From: Apostichopus parvimensis
Taxonomy: Eukaryota > Echinodermata > Holothuroidea > Aspidochirotida > Stichopodidae
Reading direction: 5' to 3'
Length of the DNA stretch: 39,603 nt
Assembly: GCA_000934455.1 (NCBI GenBank)
Contig: KN882630.1
Location: 105,563 to 145,165, forward strand
The notes under the pieces were generated by a model. The model was not told where the DNA came from. It made no database searches and saw only the letters and a program-made list of their open reading frames with translations. Shown here piece by piece: positions 34,401 to 39,603 of the stretch (position 1 is its first letter; each line of letters starts with the position of its first letter). The position numbers and the translations under genes are program-made.

Positions 34401-37240
34401 TTCCATCAGTTCTACACCCCCCTCCCCCGGCCCCCCCCCCAACAAAACACGTAACGAGATGACTTAGTAGAACGATTTGTTCACACTTTCGCTGCTCATA
34501 TGGCAGAGTATCGCTTTAACTTAATCCCAAATCTTCGCCGAGTTAGCGCAGTATTTGGTGAACATACGGCTGGTCTTTAACACCGTGTATATCAATTATT
34601 GTGGGTGTAAGCTTGACTTAGTTTCCAGGGCTTTCCGTCAAAGATGATTTCGAGGGAAGTTTTCACGGTCGGGTCAAGAAATCGACTCTCTTGGAAATTT
34701 TTGACAGTGAAACACTAATTAAATGTGGCAAATGAATTAAGCTAAAGGCTGCGGTGTTTTTCAAAGCGTCAGAGAAAGAAATTATCAAATGAAACTTAAA
34801 CAGAGTTTTCTTCTTTCGTCTGGAATAGTATAAACACCAGCAAAGTTTATTCATTCAAATCAGAAGACTCTTCTGTGACCTCAAATGACGTTTGGGATGA
34901 GTATCATTTTTTTCATTTTTTTTGTAGCAGTGATAAGATTTAAGCTGCAGTTCTTGCGTAATTGCAAGATCAGTAATTTGTAGGTCATTTTCCCAACCTT
35001 TCTTCCCCAAACATGAAACTGACAGGAATATTTGCACGCAATGGGGCCACCCATTCACATAGAGAGAATGGGTTTAGCTGCCGTATGAGTGATGGATTTG
35101 AGTCACCTTATGTCATTCTAACAATCATGCGTATACTGTTGTTATATTTTTTAGCGAATGAACATCAAACTGATCAAAGTGAACCGGTCGCACCCTACGT
35201 TAGTATATACGGCCCTGATCACTGCGGGGAATGATTTTACCTTCACAACATCATTTGAGGTCGCGAAACATTCTTATGAAACTGAATGATCATACTTCGA
35301 TGTTTGTACTGTTCCAGACGAATGGAAGTTTCTCTCACTATATAGATTCGTATTAACGTCACATCACCAGCTTCAGTTTCAATAGATGTGTATTTTGACA
35401 AGAATACCCGGATGTGACATAAGACATGAAGTCAACACTGACCAATAGATCGTTAAAACCGTAACCGTCTCTCGTGGTAATTGCTATATATAGAAGCAGC
35501 TTTGAGGAACTTTCTAGATTTTCAATAATGTTGAAATTTCGGAGACGAAGACATATCATAAATTACATAGGAAACTTTTGTAAAATGCTGATTGATGACT
35601 TTACAGTTAGGATCAATGTGCTATAAATTTTTTATTTGCATATCAAAGCCGCATGAATGATGGATATAGGCTTACTATGCTGATTTTGTTACTTTAATAT
35701 AATAGCAATGCTCTTCACTTCACCAGTCTGGCTAGTCTGCAAATCAATGTTCGTTTTAGGTATAACGAGGAAATAATGTCGAGAATTCTGAATTATAAAT
35801 CCTGAAATTCGGATGATTATTATATAATTTTTTTATTCATGTTAACATGAAAAACTACCGACTGAAATATTTAAATACTTGCTATAGTTGAGTCAATGTT
35901 AATTTAGGTGGAACTCGTGCTCCGCGGGACAGTTATGTCACCGTGTTCCCGTTTGCATTCGTTTAATTTCCCTTTAAATATTCTTCACCCATGCATGTTT
36001 CTAGGTTCTCTCCATATTTTCCTTCGGTTTCTCTTCCTGATCGCATGCAATCGGTTGTATTTCTCCCCCGCCCCCCCCCCCCCGTCTGGAAGGTCGGGCC
36101 TATCTGTTAGCTTTTTAACAAAGACACACAGCTGCCTAACTCTTAACAAATTTGAGATTTAGTGTTGGTTCACTTATGGCCGATTCCTTAAAGGGATGCA
36201 TGAAGAAACCTGTCGTGCGGAAGTATAGTCTGTGACATTTGTTCTTACATGTAGTGAATGTTTGCGAGGCCCTGGATAATGTATTAAGGCAGTAATCCAA
36301 CCTTCTATTAGGAAACATCCATTGTACACTTCTGACCTAATATCGGCTTTGACCCACTTCTATCTCTCACTCGGCTAATCTAATTAATTCCTTCTCCCGC
36401 ACACCGGGAAGTTTGTAATTTACGGTTTACGAGTAATATTCTTGATCACAAATTTGGATGATATAATTCTTGATTAATCATACGTCAGTAATATGAATAA
36501 TATGGTCCAGTGAATGGTTACTATATACTTCCTGGATAGGATTTAATTGATCCGGCTGCTTACAAAGTCACAACCGTAGTGTTAGTACCCCTTAGTGGTT
36601 AAGAGTTAAAACACGGAGACATTTAGATAAGTTGTAGTAGATGAAACGGCTGAAATAATCAGCCTAAATGGTGTGTTAAGAAACTATTCTCATGCTCTCT
36701 AGATCTTCGTTTTAATACATAGACCCAACAAAGTTCAAATAATTTCATATCAAACTCAAAAATCTCAGTCATGTAAAGAAATATTTCCACTTAGGTTCAT
36801 TTCGATATCAATTTCCAATGAATTTTCTAGACTGAAATGGTTTATCAAAAGCAGCCAAACTGCCCCCCCCCCTCCCCCACCCCCTTCCAGTGAAAGGGAT
36901 GACCAATCCAAAACAAGGAGTGTCCACATTTACGTTAAGTCATTGGACCCCTGAAAATGACGGGAAACAGCGGGATTAATCCAAAACTTATTGAAGACAC
37001 AGTCTATATCTGTATGCAGCAGATACGATTTACGATTATCTTTTCTTTTTCTTGCTAAAGGGGTATTTGTGAGGGGAAGGGAATGGGCGGGGAGGGGGAA
37101 GGGTTCAAAATGTGCGAAATGATAGAAATCATGTTAAGTTGACTCAGATAAAAGTTACGTAAAGTTTGTACGTGCAAACTCAACTCTTGAAAGTTCTTTA
37201 TATACGTGTCACTGTGACCCGAATTCAAATTTACTTTTCA
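31433..37240. other. Long non-coding interval
   Basis: No convincing exon. C tracts occur at 34418-34440, 36065-36083 and 36862-36880. A 79-codon frame at 32999-33238 starts with ATG and has mixed composition, but no family or splice evidence. Confidence 0.45.
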
Positions 37241-37246
37241 CACAAG

Positions 37247-37366
37247 GACACTTCAGTGACCTTGAAGGCTGTTGATTATTGGAGCGAGGCAATTGACAGG
37301 TTCAAGGACACCGATGAAGGAATTAATAGTCGTACAGCAAGCAGCAGGCCTCAACAAACTGTCTCG
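37247..37366 (+). CDS. Candidate orphan exon (40 codons), unrecognised
   Basis: Bounded by a pyrimidine-rich acceptor (tttacttttcacacaag) and a possible donor (TCG|GTGGGT). The stretch is exactly 120 nt, phase 0 at both ends, encodes a hydrophilic peptide containing AVDYWSEAIDRFKDTDEG, and is less AT-rich than its surroundings. No family recognised and no partner exon seen, so it may be chance. The donor also lies in an 11-bp inverted repeat (37359-37369 with 37401-37411). Confidence 0.22.
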
Positions 37367-37411
37367 GTGGGTACCCCGGGTATAGTATAAACATCCAGGT
37401 CACCGAGACAG

Positions 37412-39603
37412 GCTTCTCAAGATGTTTTTTATCGGACTCTCTTTTATAACATAGCGGGTATAGGACCTATAGGCTATATAAAATTGATCAATGCATGCAG
37501 GCAGGAATCACAATTTGTGTTAAAAGTGTGAATTATTTGTGAATCAGCTGCAGCATCGTGATAGAAATGACCGATACTGATGGCGGTCTAGCCGCTAAAT
37601 TAACTTAGCGGCTGCGGACGTGTCGATAAACGTCCTGAAGTGACAAAATCAGAATCGAAAATCCTATCTTTGACTGAGAGCAGAACCGGGTTACAGATCA
37701 CCAATAGGTAGCCAATACGTCAGCACATTATATCCTGCTTCAAGTCCCAATAGAAGGAAAACCAGAAAATATTATATGATACATGTTTTAATTATCATTT
37801 CCATAAGATTAATAGCTTTATGATAGCACGTGTTGAACAACAATTAAGTCTACCATTGGCTTACGATGTACGGCTAAGTTTTGCTAGTCCACTTTATTAT
37901 AGTTCTCTTAATTGAAGTTTGCCGCAGTGCCCGACAAGCACACGTTGGAGCATAAAAATCGCGAACAACTGCAGCGCTATGTAGTCATCGTGTAACCCAT
38001 CCCTGCACCTCAAATGTAAGAAAAGAAATTAAGTTCGAACGCCTGTGGATGACTGACAATTCCTTTCAAAACAAGACGAGATAAAGTGAAACAAATGAAC
38101 CATGATTCAAATCAGATAAGAAAACTTGTCTTGTTCAATTTGTGAAAATATAAACTCTGGGCCAATAATAAAACAATAATAACACATTAGAAAGCCTCAC
38201 CATTGAAAGCTTCTTGGATATTATGTGTAAAAAATATTAGTTTGTACTGGCAATTTTGAAGAAATAGTGCTTTTTGGTTTCCCGAAAGGGTAGCTATGAC
38301 GCCACTCTTACTGACCTTGCAAAAATTGCGAGGGGGGCCGCGGATTGAAATGTTGGCAAAGACTGTAACGCGGATCTCAAAGTCGGTAATTACTATTACA
38401 GTTAGATACGGCAGCATACAAAAACGTTGTACACAAAGCCGAAGCCAAGGGAATTAATCCGGTCACACATCCGGAGTTTATGAATGCTAATTTCTTCAAT
38501 ACCGCCCTCATAATCTTTCGGGGGGAAACATTTCAATCTGTAGTTCTGAGTTAACGATTTAGCTTTTACTATATTTAAACAATATTGATCTCAGTCATCC
38601 TCATGTTTTAGTCATAAACTAGTTTGCACTACAGTTGTTCATTTTGAGGGTTCGCTAATTAAAATGTTTTGTGTACTAATGTTGGGGGGAGGGATAAAAT
38701 GGTGGAGGAGGGGTGGAGAGGGCGGGGTTGAGTTTCATATTCCAAATGGTAAAAGGTTACTACTGCGTCCTACATATAAAGGTTAATCGATTGGTTGGGT
38801 TTTTCTAATAACAAAATACCGCAAGTTACAGAATACAAACAAACTATTAACTATACTGGTCGCACACATGTTTGCTCATACAATCTGGGAAGTTGTGATA
38901 ACATCTGAGCCAACCTCCTCAATCTGATAACCCGCTCACTTGCAACAGGCCACGAGTAAATTTATGACTTTGTGGTCACGGGCAAGGCGAACACCTTTTC
39001 CCTAAGCTGAACGTCTGGCTGATCAAAACAAGTAGAAAAGTAAGAACAATAGCAATTGCCAACTGAGTACGTGTTCAACGTTAACAATTTTTTATGTTTC
39101 CTAAATATGATCTCACTGTTTACTGGTCTAACTAACAGGTGATATTTACATGAATGCGTGTGTATGTGTGTTATGAGCCTAGCGAAGTGGGAGGGGGCGG
39201 GGTTATACCTTAGCGCTTCTGTGGAGAAGTTCAAACGAATTTCTCGGGACTAACATTAACACAGATTTAACATTATTGGAGAGACTATACTTTAAGGGGA
39301 AGGGACAAGCAATTGTTTATAATTTCGTTGTGCCCAAATGCGACACACCATAAACGAGTGACAGCTCTATAGAGATGTCTTAACAACGTTTTCTTTGAGG
39401 AGACGTCAGCCCTAATGCGGGTGAATATATATAACAACATGCTTATTATGACTACTATATATGTATACTAAAGTCACTAATCGTTTTATCAGACGAAAAT
39501 ATGACACACTGATCCATATCAGTATTACTGACTTCAACAGTTATTAATCATATAATCTAGATCGTAATCTAGAGTTTTCTGTTGTGTAGTGGGATTGAGG
39601 TAC
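37412..39603. other. Non-coding interval to window end
   Basis: Short minus-strand frames (38187-38417, 38962-39234) show no recognisable domain. G-rich patch at 38682-38727. Nothing else seen. Confidence 0.45.

Overview
This window looks like a draft invertebrate genome assembly. It is AT-rich, has large introns, contains many C/G homopolymers and microsatellites, carries several dispersed non-autonomous repeats, and holds one 50-base N gap. The repeat style and the marine-deuterostome character of the only recognisable gene suggest an echinoderm, possibly a sea cucumber. That assignment is inference, not proof.

The one convincing protein gene lies on the minus strand. It is a two-exon orphan nuclear receptor of the NR0B (SHP/DAX-1) family. 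Exon 1 (26680-25969) encodes an N-terminal Cys-x-Cys-Pro...ILYxLL motif, a serine tract and most of the ligand-binding domain, with no zinc-finger DNA-binding domain. A 19.1-kb intron (25968-6851, phase 1, GT...AG) separates it from exon 2 (6850-6609), which begins with the NR0B hallmark DVPGL and ends with the AF-2 helix. The predicted protein is 317 residues.

The most interesting object is inside that intron. At 12182-11779 on the same strand there is a second, diverged version of the N-terminal NR0B motif (CRCP...ILYKLL). It has its own ATG preceded by an in-frame stop, and a near-ideal splice donor downstream. Its ORF ends 59 nt before that donor, so any splice to exon 2 cannot add the rest of the ligand-binding domain. 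It looks like an alternative first exon that makes a small LxxLL protein, or an RNA that down-regulates the locus. It also carries a CtBP-type PLNLS motif. Three perfect DR1 nuclear-receptor elements lie in and just after exon 2; one is embedded in the coding sequence.

The rest is non-coding as far as I can see. The left part holds a 162-bp tandem repeat (94-473), an hAT-like DNA transposon with an 8-bp target duplication (1256-2750), several degenerate tandem arrays (about 3.2, 4.6 and 5.4-5.9 kb) and the gene's 3' end. The intron holds a 246-bp tandem duplication (7.7-8.25 kb), an 80-bp array (9.66 kb), two copies of a CA-tract/hairpin repeat, a degraded hAT-like stretch near 17 kb, the gap with its duplicated flank (17.7-18.9 kb), polypurine minisatellites (22.3-22.8 kb) and a 21-nt array (24.05 kb). 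Upstream of the gene (26.7-39.6 kb) are a TATA-like promoter, a retroelement 3' tail near 27.2 kb, a 35-bp array at 31.3 kb, and a weak plus-strand exon candidate at 37.2 kb. Otherwise this right-hand third is featureless.
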